Source: Paenibacillus foliorum (GTDB lineage: Bacteria; Bacillota; Bacilli; Paenibacillales; NBRC-103111). Taken from it: a DNA stretch of 64,000 bases. A program made the position numbers and the translations under genes. The stretch lies in NCBI RefSeq assembly GCF_013141765.1, contig NZ_WHOD01000082.1:62001-126000 (forward strand), given 5' to 3'. The notes under the pieces are model-generated. The model did no database searches, was not told where the DNA came from, and saw only the letters and a list, made by a program, of their open reading frames with translations. Positions 37,790 to 45,700 of this stretch are shown piece after piece. How positions within the stretch are numbered: position 1 is the stretch's first letter; each line of letters opens with the position of its first letter.

Positions 37790-37852
37790 GACGATGGCTC
37801 TCCTTTCAAATAAAGTCGATGTAAGTTTCAAATTATTTATGGACAGAGTCTT

Positions 37853-37866
37853 TGTAAGCGCATTCA
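37853..37866. promoter_or_regulatory. cre-like site (CcpA) upstream of module 2 regulator
   Basis: TGTAAGCGCATTCA differs from the Bacillus consensus TGWAARCGYTWNCA at one position. It would place the pectin module under carbon catabolite repression. The surrounding gap 37790-38053 has no other supported feature. Confidence 0.5.
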
Positions 37867-38053
37867 AATCGTTTGATTTTGTTGTTATCTTTGTTATCCG
37901 ATTTATTTATTTCTTTAATTCCACAATATAACATCCGCATAGCATACTCAACCAGAGTTTATTGAAACCATCGGCACACAGGAAAAAAACTGTGAGTGTT
38001 TAGAAGAATCGAGCCCTAATGTGGGGTTCGACTGCCCACCATGCACCCCTCCC

Positions 38054-38082
38054 TTGCTTGACTGCATTCACTGCCTTATAAT
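38054..38082 (+). promoter_or_regulatory. Sigma-A-like promoter of the nuclease-like gene
   Basis: TTGCTT (38054-38059), 17-bp spacer, perfect TATAAT (38077-38082). Expected transcription start near 38089, just before the leader hairpin. Confidence 0.6.
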
Positions 38083-38096
38083 AAAAGCAAGTGACG

Positions 38097-38149
38097 AAGA
38101 ACGTCCCCTTTCCATTCCGACGAGTGGAGAGGGGACGTTCTTTATTTTT
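38097..38149 (+). promoter_or_regulatory. Leader terminator (possible attenuator) before the nuclease-like gene
   Basis: 18-bp stem (38097-38114 with 38125-38142, one G-T pair), 10-nt loop, then TTTATTTTT. No plus-strand gene lies upstream, so the hairpin is within the gene's own leader, between promoter and GGAGGG. This position is that of a transcription attenuator. Confidence 0.65.
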
Positions 38150-38165
38150 CTGGAGGGATGAGAAA

Positions 38166-38837
38166 ATGACTTTAAAAGAAGCGCACGACGTATTTATCCG
38201 TCATCATCTAAAAAGCAGGTCAGGGGAACGCCGCAACCGACTGGAGAGGGGACATCTTCATGGAGAATCGCTGTTTCTAAAAAATGTCTGGTGGCCGCTC
38301 CGGGGAAGTTTCGATGATCTTCATCCAGAATATGAAGTTCTGGATTGGCGGGGCAGGTCTTACTTTGCCGATTTGGCCTGGCTGCCGGGATTCGTGAAAT
38401 TATTATTTGAAATAAAAGGCTTCGCTGCTCACGTGCGGGATATGGACAGGCAAAAATACAGCAACGAATTGAATCGTGAAACGTTTCTTCATGCGATGGG
38501 ATACTCCGTTATTTCCTTCGCTTATGACGATATCGAACAGCGTCCCGATCTTTGCATCGCATTGCTTCGCATGGTGCTGAGCAGATATCAAACTAGCCAA
38601 GTGCCGATCTCTCGCGCATTGATTGCTGAAAAGGAAATCATCCGACTCTCAGTTCAACTTGCTCAGCCTATTCGACCGAAGGATGTGGAGCGTCATTTTG
38701 AGATCGATCATAAGACGGCCGTCCTTATGCTGCAAAGGTTGTGTACAAAAGGTTGGTTGCGTCCTACTTTTCGCGGTAAAGGAGAAAGGATCGTCCGGTA
38801 CGAATTAGCTCGTGGTGTACTGGATTACTTAGATTAA
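38166..38837 (+). CDS. Putative PD-(D/E)XK nuclease with C-terminal winged helix
   Basis: 223 residues, unrecognised family. The middle holds a PD-(D/E)XK-like core: D in YFADLAWLPG (about residue 66) and FEIKG (about 79-83), followed by a helix DMDRQKYSNELNRETFLHAMGY and a strand SVISFAYDDI, the order seen in Vsr/DUF559-like endonucleases. The C-terminal 60 residues (KDVERHFEIDHKTAVLMLQRLCTKGWL) read as a winged helix. ATG 38166 follows GGAGGG. The stand-alone gene has its own promoter and a terminator in its leader, so expression looks tightly limited. A DNA repair or defence role is possible but not shown. Confidence 0.7.
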   Translation: MTLKEAHDVFIRHHLKSRSGERRNRLERGHLHGESLFLKNVWWPLRGSFDDLHPEYEVLDWRGRSYFADLAWLPGFVKLLFEIKGFAAHVRDMDRQKYSNELNRETFLHAMGYSVISFAYDDIEQRPDLCIALLRMVLSRYQTSQVPISRALIAEKEIIRLSVQLAQPIRPKDVERHFEIDHKTAVLMLQRLCTKGWLRPTFRGKGERIVRYELARGVLDYLD

Positions 38838-39020
38838 AGGGAAAATATCCAGTTAATTTTTTGCTTTAATTATATTTATAACGAATTAACTGGAAACAAT
38901 CCCGTTAATCATAACGAATCCGGTCCATTCTTGCACAAACACCCATTTAGGTGGAGGATTTCCAGTTAGTCTTACATTTTTCGATGTAAAGGCCTCATTA
39001 GCTGGAGGGTTTCCCTTTAA
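38834..39020. repeat. Palindrome array 2 (four 23-bp units)
   Basis: Units start at 38834, 38886, 38947 and 38998 (spacing 52, 61, 51). Consensus TTARCTGGA-N5-TCCAGTTAA. The first unit overlaps the stop codon of the nuclease-like gene. The third spacer has its own CTTACAT/ATGTAAAG hairpin. The middle 38-bp spacer contains CGGTCC, as does the middle spacer of array 1. The remainder to 39235 shows no credible gene. Confidence 0.8.
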
Positions 39021-39235
39021 ATGAATTCTCCCCGTAGCAAGCTGAGGGGGGAGGGGCCATCTTCAGAATTAAAGCAGGGATCATCGCCGGATTTGGAGCA
39101 ATCGCTAGCAATAGGGACTCCGATCGTTACAAAAACATTTTGTTTGGTATCCATTATTACTATATTCTTCTGGACAGCAATAACATTTATCCGGTATCCG
39201 CAACACTCTAATTCTATAATCTCCAAGACAGAAAA

Positions 39236-39266
39236 AACCTGCCACCACTAAACGTGGCAGCAGGTT
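39236..39266 (-). terminator. Terminator at the end of the inositol-phosphate-type operon
   Basis: AACCTGC-x-CCAC / GTGG-x-GCAGGTT stem followed on the minus strand by TTTTTT. First clear terminator downstream of the genes running from 51564 to 39298. Confidence 0.9.
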
Positions 39267-39297
39267 GCTGATGAAGCTTCTTCCGTATACTTAGCTC

Positions 39298-40107
39298 TTA
39301 AATGCCCAAAGGCTTCAACGTTTGCATCATAGCATCATGAATGTTACCGTTCGTACCGACAATATGCTTCACCGTCAAACTGTAAGGATTGCCGAGCGTA
39401 TCGGTCACCGTTCCTCCTGCTTCCTCGATGATAAGTACCCCTGCAGCGATATCCCATGCGTTGAGGCCATATTCCCAGAAGGCTGCCAGCTTGCCTGAAG
39501 CAACGAAAGCCAGATGCTGTGCGGCCGAGCCAAATGCACGAATGGTACGGCATTGAGGGCCGATCTCCTGCAAGCTTTTCATAACGGCATCACGCGTTTT
39601 CTTTTTCGATGGGAAGCCGGTTGCAACTACACTTTGTGCCAGCGTCTCTACACGAGAAACCTGGATCGGCTTCCCATTTAGTGTGGCTCCCTTGCCTCTC
39701 TCCGCCGAGTACATGTCATCCCGGCATGGATCATAAATGACTCCGACCATAATCTCTCCGTTGCACGCAAGAGCTATAGAGACCGTAAAGCCCGGTATGC
39801 CCTGCACGTAATTGCTAGTTCCGTCAATCGGATCCACGATCCATATGAAGTGCTCGGATTTGGCTCTCTCCAGCCTATCTTCCAGCAGCTCCTCATTGGC
39901 AAACGATTCTTCCTCTCCCAGAAATGCATGGTCGGGGAACACCTCAGCCAACCGCTCACGAATTAACTGCTCAGAGGCCCTATCGATTTCTGTAACGACA
40001 TCGAATGCCGAGCTCTTTTCCTCGGTAACAAAGTCTGTGTCCATCTTGGACTTGATCATGATACCCGCTTCTCTTGCAATCCGTTCAGCTGCCTCCAAAT
40101 AACTCAT
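39298..40107 (-). CDS. Inositol monophosphatase family protein (SuhB-like)
   Basis: 269-residue Mg2+/Li+-type phosphatase. Metal and substrate motifs are present in order: GEEE (about 69), VDPIDGTSNYVQGIPGFTVSI (about 92-112) and WDIAAGVLIIEEAGG (about 215-229). The family dephosphorylates inositol-1-phosphate and related monoesters, sometimes NADP or fructose-1,6-bisphosphate. Its ATG overlaps the HAD gene stop (ATGA), so the two are coupled. It is the last gene of a same-strand run that includes two other phosphatase-type proteins and an importer. Confidence 0.92.
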   Translation of the reverse strand: MSYLEAAERIAREAGIMIKSKMDTDFVTEEKSSAFDVVTEIDRASEQLIRERLAEVFPDHAFLGEEESFANEELLEDRLERAKSEHFIWIVDPIDGTSNYVQGIPGFTVSIALACNGEIMVGVIYDPCRDDMYSAERGKGATLNGKPIQVSRVETLAQSVVATGFPSKKKTRDAVMKSLQEIGPQCRTIRAFGSAAQHLAFVASGKLAAFWEYGLNAWDIAAGVLIIEEAGGTVTDTLGNPYSLTVKHIVGTNGNIHDAMMQTLKPLGI

Positions 40108-40913
40108 GCTAGCTCTCTCCTCTTTTCCTTAAATTCCCCAATAATAGCTGCTATAGCATGACTTTCATGATGGACGGTCACGGCATCTGCTGCATCCGTT
40201 AAGAGCGGATGAGCATTTCCTACAGCATAACCCAGGTCGGCCTCTATGATCATGGTTAGATCGTTTAAGTTATCACCAACCGCTACCGTATATAGCTCGT
40301 CTACTTTCAACAGCCTTACCAGCTCCCGAAGAGCCGTCCCCTTCGTAGCATGCTGCGGCAATATTTCCAAGTAATTCGACTCAGAATAGACCATTTCGCA
40401 GGGCAAGCTACTATCCCTTACGGCCTGTTCAATTTCTTTAGCAGCTTCAATCCTTTCACTAATAATAAGCAACTTAGTAACAGGTCCGAGCATAAGCTTG
40501 TCTTCAAAGGTCAAGCATTTCACTGCATCCTTAAGCTCATGCTTTTCTAATAAGGCATTCCGAAGCGGAGCATACACTTGACCTCCTTGGTAGACCAACA
40601 ATACCAGGTCATCCGATAGGCGTCTCATAATAATGTCCCACAAAGCCTGCGGGAACGTTAGCTTCCGCTCATAAAGCACCTTGTCTGTAACCGGGCAATA
40701 AATTTTGGCTCCATTATACAGAATCACAGGCAAGTCCAGACCCAGCTTATGGATAAAGGGCATAACCGCCTCCTCCATACGTCCCGTTGCTAAGGTAAAC
40801 AAGCCTCCTTTTTCAATAAAACGTTTAATCGCTAATTCATTTTCCGAGCTAATTTGCTGTGAAGCATTCAGTAAGGTTCCGTCCAGATCAGAAATCAGTA
40901 GTATATTGTTCAC
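40104..40913 (-). CDS. Cof-type HAD-IIB phosphatase
   Basis: 269-residue haloacid dehalogenase phosphatase with motif I ISDLDGTLL, motif II TLATGR, a IIB cap and motifs III/IV ending VAVGDNLNDLTMI. These usually hydrolyse sugar phosphates or flavin/pyridoxal phosphates. Start set at GTG 40913, giving VNNILLISDLDGTLL at the N-terminus as is usual. The longer TTG start at 40970 would overlap the preceding gene and lacks a ribosome binding site. Stop overlaps the IMPase-family start by 4 bp. Confidence 0.88.
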   Translation of the reverse strand: MNNILLISDLDGTLLNASQQISSENELAIKRFIEKGGLFTLATGRMEEAVMPFIHKLGLDLPVILYNGAKIYCPVTDKVLYERKLTFPQALWDIIMRRLSDDLVLLVYQGGQVYAPLRNALLEKHELKDAVKCLTFEDKLMLGPVTKLLIISERIEAAKEIEQAVRDSSLPCEMVYSESNYLEILPQHATKGTALRELVRLLKVDELYTVAVGDNLNDLTMIIEADLGYAVGNAHPLLTDAADAVTVHHESHAIAAIIGEFKEKRRELA

Positions 40914-40938
40914 ATGCTCCAACCACCCAGCTACTAAG

Positions 40939-41709
40939 TTATGTGGATAACGTACTCTCTTTTTGTCCAAAGCTTTTCATTGCAGATATATGGTTCGACT
41001 CCATCGAAAGAACCACATCCATTGCGGCGATTTGTTCCAGTGCGGCGACTAGCTTCTCCTGCTTTTGTATCTTAAGACTAAACTGCATATGCATGGAAGG
41101 GGCTTTGGAATGATCTGCTGTATCCACTTCATCCGAGCTCATTTTCAAACTCACAATTTGCAGATCATAATTTCCAAATATCGATGCGATCCTGCCTAGA
41201 GAGCCCGGATTATCAACAATTTGTATCTCCACCTCATGGTATCTCCGATTTCGCAGCAGATGCTTTTCCCATTTATTTAATAAAAATAAGCTGATCAACA
41301 CAAGAAATGTAGCGAGGAGCGCACCTATATAGAAGCCTGCTCCTACGCTCAGCCCAATGCCAGCCACAACCCAGACGGAAGCTGCTGTCGTTAGCCCTTT
41401 GATCATATTTCCATTGCGCAGAATCGCTCCTGCGCCAAGGAAACCAACGCCGCTTATTACTTGAGCAGCCAAACGCGCCGGATCCATACGGACGTTGCCT
41501 TCGTTGACGAATTGTGAGAAACCATAGATGGATAGCAGCATAATGGTCGCAGATCCCAAGCATACAAGAATATGAGTACGGAAGCCCGCGGCATGATTGC
41601 TCCATTCCCTTTCAATACCGATCAAGCCACCCAATACCACTGCCAGAATCATCCGCAGCACCAATTCCCAATGCGTTATTTCCCATACACTTAAGCTAGC
41701 TGTCCCCAT
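40939..41709 (-). CDS. MgtC/SapB family membrane protein
   Basis: 256 residues: four to five helices in the N-terminal MgtC domain with the signature GLIGIEREWSNHAAGFRTH and VSGVGFLGAGAI, then a cytoplasmic ACT-like C-terminal domain (about 155-230). MgtC-type proteins affect Mg2+ and phosphate homeostasis, in Salmonella by altering F-ATPase and phosphate uptake. Lies 27 bp downstream of the importer ATPase with no terminator between, so probably cotranscribed, which is a noteworthy partner for a phosphate-ester uptake system. Confidence 0.9.
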   Translation of the reverse strand: MGTASLSVWEITHWELVLRMILAVVLGGLIGIEREWSNHAAGFRTHILVCLGSATIMLLSIYGFSQFVNEGNVRMDPARLAAQVISGVGFLGAGAILRNGNMIKGLTTAASVWVVAGIGLSVGAGFYIGALLATFLVLISLFLLNKWEKHLLRNRRYHEVEIQIVDNPGSLGRIASIFGNYDLQIVSLKMSSDEVDTADHSKAPSMHMQFSLKIQKQEKLVAALEQIAAMDVVLSMESNHISAMKSFGQKESTLST

Positions 41710-41736
41710 ACATTTCTACCCTCCAACACCGACACG

Positions 41737-42903
41737 TTAAAATGATGATGCACCCAGCTTAGCTCCAAGATTAGCTGCTGGTGCCGATGGTGCAGAGCCT
41801 TCTCCGTTGCCCCGCTCTACAAGCACCCCCGTCTCCTTGTCATACACATTTACCTTCTCGAGCGGGAACGTCACCCATACCATTTTGCCGATTGGCAAAT
41901 CCAGCTCCCCGATAACCTTGGCCAGGATCAGGTTCTCACCGCTGGTGGTCAGCTGAAATAAAGTTTCTGATCCGGCTGGCATAACCGAATATACCGATAG
42001 AGGTATGCCTCCCTCGACCTTTTCCGATGAAATTTGGATGTCCTCAGGGTAGATAGCTAAGGTTACCTTTCCGGAAGGAGGCTGCGTGCAAGGAACCACA
42101 AGTGCCCCCAGCTCCGATGTCGTAATTATCATCCCGTTGGAATACTTGCAATCAGCATCGACGAAATTAATTTTGGGATTACCGATAAAATCCGCAACAC
42201 GGATATCTATCGGATGCCGATAAATATTACGCGGTGTATCGACCTGAACCATATTGCCCTCGAAGAAAATAGCAATCTTCGTGGATAAGGTCAAAGCCTC
42301 AACCTGATCATGGGTAACATAGACGATCGTTGTTTTCAATTCGCGGTGCAGCCTTTTCAGCTCCGCTCTCATCTCTAGGCGCAGCTTGGCATCGAGGTTG
42401 GAAAGCGGCTCATCGAGGAGCAATATCCTCGGCTCCGTTACTATTGCCCGGGCAATAGCAACACGCTGCTGCTGACCGCCGGATAGCTCTGAAGGATAGC
42501 GGTCTTTATATTTGCTGATCCGCATTTTCTCCAATGCGTTTTCCACCTTCGTACGAATCTCCGCCTTAGGCATTTTGTTAATCGATAGTCCAAAGGCAAC
42601 ATTGTCGAACACCGTCATATGCGGCCATAACGCGTAGCTTTGAAACACCAAGTTCAACCCACGCTTGGACGGGGGAGCGTAAAAGCCCTTGGCCCCGTTA
42701 ATCATTTCCTTGCCGTTGATGGTCAGAATCCCTTCTTCGGGATTCTCCAATCCAGTTATAACCCGCAAAGTGGTCGTTTTACCGCAGCCGGATGGACCGA
42801 GCAGCGTCATGAAGTCTCCATCCTCAATATACAAATCGAGGTTTTTTAGAATATGATTTTTATCAAAATATTTATTGATTTTCTCAAGCTTGATTCCACT
42901 CAT
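41737..42903 (-). CDS. ABC importer ATPase, AfuC/FbpC-like
   Basis: 388 residues: Walker A GPSGCGKTT, signature LSGGQQQR, Walker B ILLLDEPLSNLDA, H-loop VTHDQ, and a C-terminal TOBE region (about 270-360). Belongs to the FbpC/AfuC/PotA group. It starts 4 nt after the permease stop and certainly partners it. The group includes Fe3+ importers, but AfuABC of Actinobacillus imports sugar phosphates, which fits the phosphatase genes here. Predicted role: import of a phosphorylated polyol. Confidence 0.93.
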   Translation of the reverse strand: MSGIKLEKINKYFDKNHILKNLDLYIEDGDFMTLLGPSGCGKTTTLRVITGLENPEEGILTINGKEMINGAKGFYAPPSKRGLNLVFQSYALWPHMTVFDNVAFGLSINKMPKAEIRTKVENALEKMRISKYKDRYPSELSGGQQQRVAIARAIVTEPRILLLDEPLSNLDAKLRLEMRAELKRLHRELKTTIVYVTHDQVEALTLSTKIAIFFEGNMVQVDTPRNIYRHPIDIRVADFIGNPKINFVDADCKYSNGMIITTSELGALVVPCTQPPSGKVTLAIYPEDIQISSEKVEGGIPLSVYSVMPAGSETLFQLTTSGENLILAKVIGELDLPIGKMVWVTFPLEKVNVYDKETGVLVERGNGEGSAPSAPAANLGAKLGASSF

Positions 42904-42907
42904 ATGG

Positions 42908-44746
42908 TTAGCCTCCTATGCCCTTCGAAAGATCTGCTTTGCCGTACTTGGTTGCCACAAAATGCGTGATCATAATCAGCGCAATAATAACAATGACGAT
43001 GGCATTAGCGTATTGCTGATAACCCTTTTCCGCATAGCGGAACGTAAGCGTCGTAAGTGTGCTCGTCTTGGGAGTCACAAGCAGTATAATCAAGTCCAGC
43101 TCCTTCATTGCGCTTATAAACAAGAGCAGGAAGGCGCTAATTAATCCCTTGCGGCTCAACGGCATCATAATGCTGAAGAATCTTCGCGGCCATGAAGCTC
43201 CATGAAGCTTCGCCGCTTCCTCCAGTTCACCGCTGATTTGGAGCATGGTGCTCGTACCTGAGCGTGTTGCGAAAGGCAGCTCTTTGACTATCGTTATGAG
43301 GATGACGAGCGCCAAGGTTCCATAGAGAGCAGGCAGCAGAAATTTAGGCTGGGCAAACATGGACAAGTAAATCGCTGCAAAGGAAATGCCTGGAATCAGA
43401 TAAGGCATGAAGGACAACTGCTCGACAAGCTTTCCGGAAAGCGTTTTTCTTCCCTTCGAGATTACGTAACCGAATACAAGTCCCATTACAGCAGCTATAG
43501 CAGCAGCTACAAACGCAATAGTCAATGAATTTTTCAAGCCTAGCAGGATGGAATCATTCTTCAGAATTCCCACTTCACCGGAAGCGATACTGAAATCTGA
43601 ATCCCCAAACCAATAATGCGTAGTCAAATTGCTTAAGCTGTAATTGCCGTCCTGCAGCATAAACGTTTGCCATAACAGCAGTAGAAGTGGGAATATACCG
43701 GCCAAAAACATGAACAGGAATACAAGAACAATGGCCGGAACTTTCCATACACCAAGCGGATTAAGATTTTTCCTTGAATCCTTGCCGCCTATGGTTGCGT
43801 AGCTTTTTCTCTTGCCAATGGCACGCTGGTTGAAATAAATAGTTAACGCAGAAATGATAATCAGAATCAAGCTTAGTACATAAGCATCGGAGATCATCCG
43901 GTTCTTCATACTGCCGTACAGCATCGTTGCAATTGTGTAATACTTAACTGGCAGTCCAAGAAAGGCGGCGGCTCCGAACGTCCCCATACTTTTGGAGAAG
44001 GTCAGAATCAGTGCGGACAGAATGGCCGGCATAACTAACGGGAACGTAATCTTTTTCAAGATCGTAAAGCGGCTTGCTCCCAAAATATCGGCTGTTTCCT
44101 CCAAGCTGCTGTTGATCGAACTTAGTGAAACGGCGATAAGCAGGTAAAAGAAAGTGTAATAGTGACCTACAAGCACGATGGAAATCGGGAAAAATCCGTA
44201 AGAAATCCAATCGGGTGGATTGATGCCAAACAAGTATTGCAGCATGCCCTGTGTGCCGCCGACCCGGTCATTCTTGAAGACGATCAGCCAGGCAAATGAT
44301 TTAATCCAAGAAGGCAGCATATAAGGAATGATGGCTAGAAAAGCAAATGTCTTCTTGAAAGGCAGATCGGTACGAGTAACGAGCCAAGCTAGCCCACCTC
44401 CGACAACCATGGAGAAAAAGGATACAAACAGCGCAATGTTGAACGAATTCAACAGCGGTTTATAGAAGATCGATGAGCTTATATCACTGTACAAGACATG
44501 CAGCCAGTGGTTCAGGGTAAGATCCCCCGGTACCGCTTGGGGATTAGCCCGAATATCCTCGGGATGCCAGGTCAACGTATGCGAGATGATTTCCCACATT
44601 GGGATGACAATCGTATAGCCTAAGAAAATAATGGCAATGAGACTGATTAAATGCAGAGGATTCGTGAGGCTGCTCTTGATCATATTCATTAAACGAACCA
44701 AAGTGAATTTGGAGGCGGATCGGTTAGTATATTCGATGTTGTTCAC
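42908..44746 (-). CDS. Fused two-domain ABC permease, AfuB/FbpB-like
   Basis: 612-residue permease with two copies of the six-helix binding-protein-dependent domain. The first EAA-like loop is LEETADILGASRFTILKKITFPLV and the second is LEEAAKLHGASWPRRFFSIMMPLS. This tandem arrangement is normal for FbpB/AfuB. Single permease serving three binding proteins encoded upstream in the same operon. Confidence 0.93.
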   Translation of the reverse strand: MNNIEYTNRSASKFTLVRLMNMIKSSLTNPLHLISLIAIIFLGYTIVIPMWEIISHTLTWHPEDIRANPQAVPGDLTLNHWLHVLYSDISSSIFYKPLLNSFNIALFVSFFSMVVGGGLAWLVTRTDLPFKKTFAFLAIIPYMLPSWIKSFAWLIVFKNDRVGGTQGMLQYLFGINPPDWISYGFFPISIVLVGHYYTFFYLLIAVSLSSINSSLEETADILGASRFTILKKITFPLVMPAILSALILTFSKSMGTFGAAAFLGLPVKYYTIATMLYGSMKNRMISDAYVLSLILIIISALTIYFNQRAIGKRKSYATIGGKDSRKNLNPLGVWKVPAIVLVFLFMFLAGIFPLLLLLWQTFMLQDGNYSLSNLTTHYWFGDSDFSIASGEVGILKNDSILLGLKNSLTIAFVAAAIAAVMGLVFGYVISKGRKTLSGKLVEQLSFMPYLIPGISFAAIYLSMFAQPKFLLPALYGTLALVILITIVKELPFATRSGTSTMLQISGELEEAAKLHGASWPRRFFSIMMPLSRKGLISAFLLLFISAMKELDLIILLVTPKTSTLTTLTFRYAEKGYQQYANAIVIVIIALIMITHFVATKYGKADLSKGIGG

Positions 44747-44790
44747 CCGCTATTCCCCCCTTCTAGTTCCGGTTCGACTAGGATGTTGTT

Positions 44791-45675
44791 TCATGTTGTT
44801 GCCTCCTTCAATCGTTGAACGGATGCCAGCACATGCTCGCTGAGGGATCTGTCCTTATCAAATTTATCCATGGTGAGCTCCAAATTATATACACCTTGGT
44901 ATCCAGCACGCTGCAGGCTTCCAACATAGTGCTCCAGGGGCAAGCTTCTCGCTTGAGTCAACGGGTTGTGCGTACCGGTTAGTCCGAGCCCGTGAATATG
45001 CGTATGATAGACTCTTTCTAAAAAAGAGGGAGGCGGGAGATCCTCCATGTGTACCTCGGGTGCAGCTTTCAGACCGCGTTCATCCATTAGGTTTGAGTAA
45101 TAATGACCCATATCCCATGTGATGCCCACATAAGGACTCTCAACCTCATTCACTATCCGCTGTACACCGCCTATCGAATCTCCCGGATCTACCTTGCTTG
45201 TTTTCTTCCGGTTATTTTCGATGCCGATTCTCAGCGGAAGCTGCTCCGAATCAATCACTGCGACCCATTCGTGCAAGAGCTTGACTGTTTGCTGATGCAG
45301 CTCTTCCTCTGACCCCGACTTGGCGTCAAAAGCGTGCAGCGCCATCGTCAAGCCATCTTGATACTTATGAAAATGGTTCAATATATAACTCATGGAAGGG
45401 TAAATCTCTGAGAATCGCGTACCTGGATGCTCCCCGGCCACATGACCGTGAACCGTTAGCTTCAGGCCCGCGTCCCAAATCTGCTGTATAAGCCCCCGAT
45501 ACGCCTGTTCATCGGCTCCGCGTGGAAGAATTCTAACCTCGATCGAGCCTACGCCTGCTGTCTTCAAGGCATCTAGCAGCAGCTCCACCTTTTCATAATG
45601 TGCGATCAGATCGTTGGTGCTTTCTCTACTGAACTTGCCTAAGAATACAGGACTTTGCAATGAAAAGCCTAGCAT
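44791..45675 (-). CDS. Sugar phosphate isomerase/epimerase TIM barrel (IolE/IolI-like), copy 1
   Basis: 294-residue AP-endonuclease-2/xylose-isomerase-like barrel. The metal-binding residues of IolE/IolI-type enzymes can all be placed: Glu in RIGIENN, Asp and His in ITWDMGHYY, His in HTHIHG and Glu in YNLELTMDK. Such proteins act on inosose, keto-sugars or hydroxypyruvate. It lies between the permease and the binding proteins in one operon and has a paralogue at 53892-54809, so the pathway needs this chemistry twice or with divergent roles. Confidence 0.86.
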   Translation of the reverse strand: MLGFSLQSPVFLGKFSRESTNDLIAHYEKVELLLDALKTAGVGSIEVRILPRGADEQAYRGLIQQIWDAGLKLTVHGHVAGEHPGTRFSEIYPSMSYILNHFHKYQDGLTMALHAFDAKSGSEEELHQQTVKLLHEWVAVIDSEQLPLRIGIENNRKKTSKVDPGDSIGGVQRIVNEVESPYVGITWDMGHYYSNLMDERGLKAAPEVHMEDLPPPSFLERVYHTHIHGLGLTGTHNPLTQARSLPLEHYVGSLQRAGYQGVYNLELTMDKFDKDRSLSEHVLASVQRLKEATT

Positions 45676-45700
45676 GGTTTCAACACTCCATTCCGAATGG

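Noticed and set aside
39017..39251. Open frames of about 70 codons on both strands after array 2
   Set aside because: Both overlap the array end or the operon terminator, and neither has a family resemblance.
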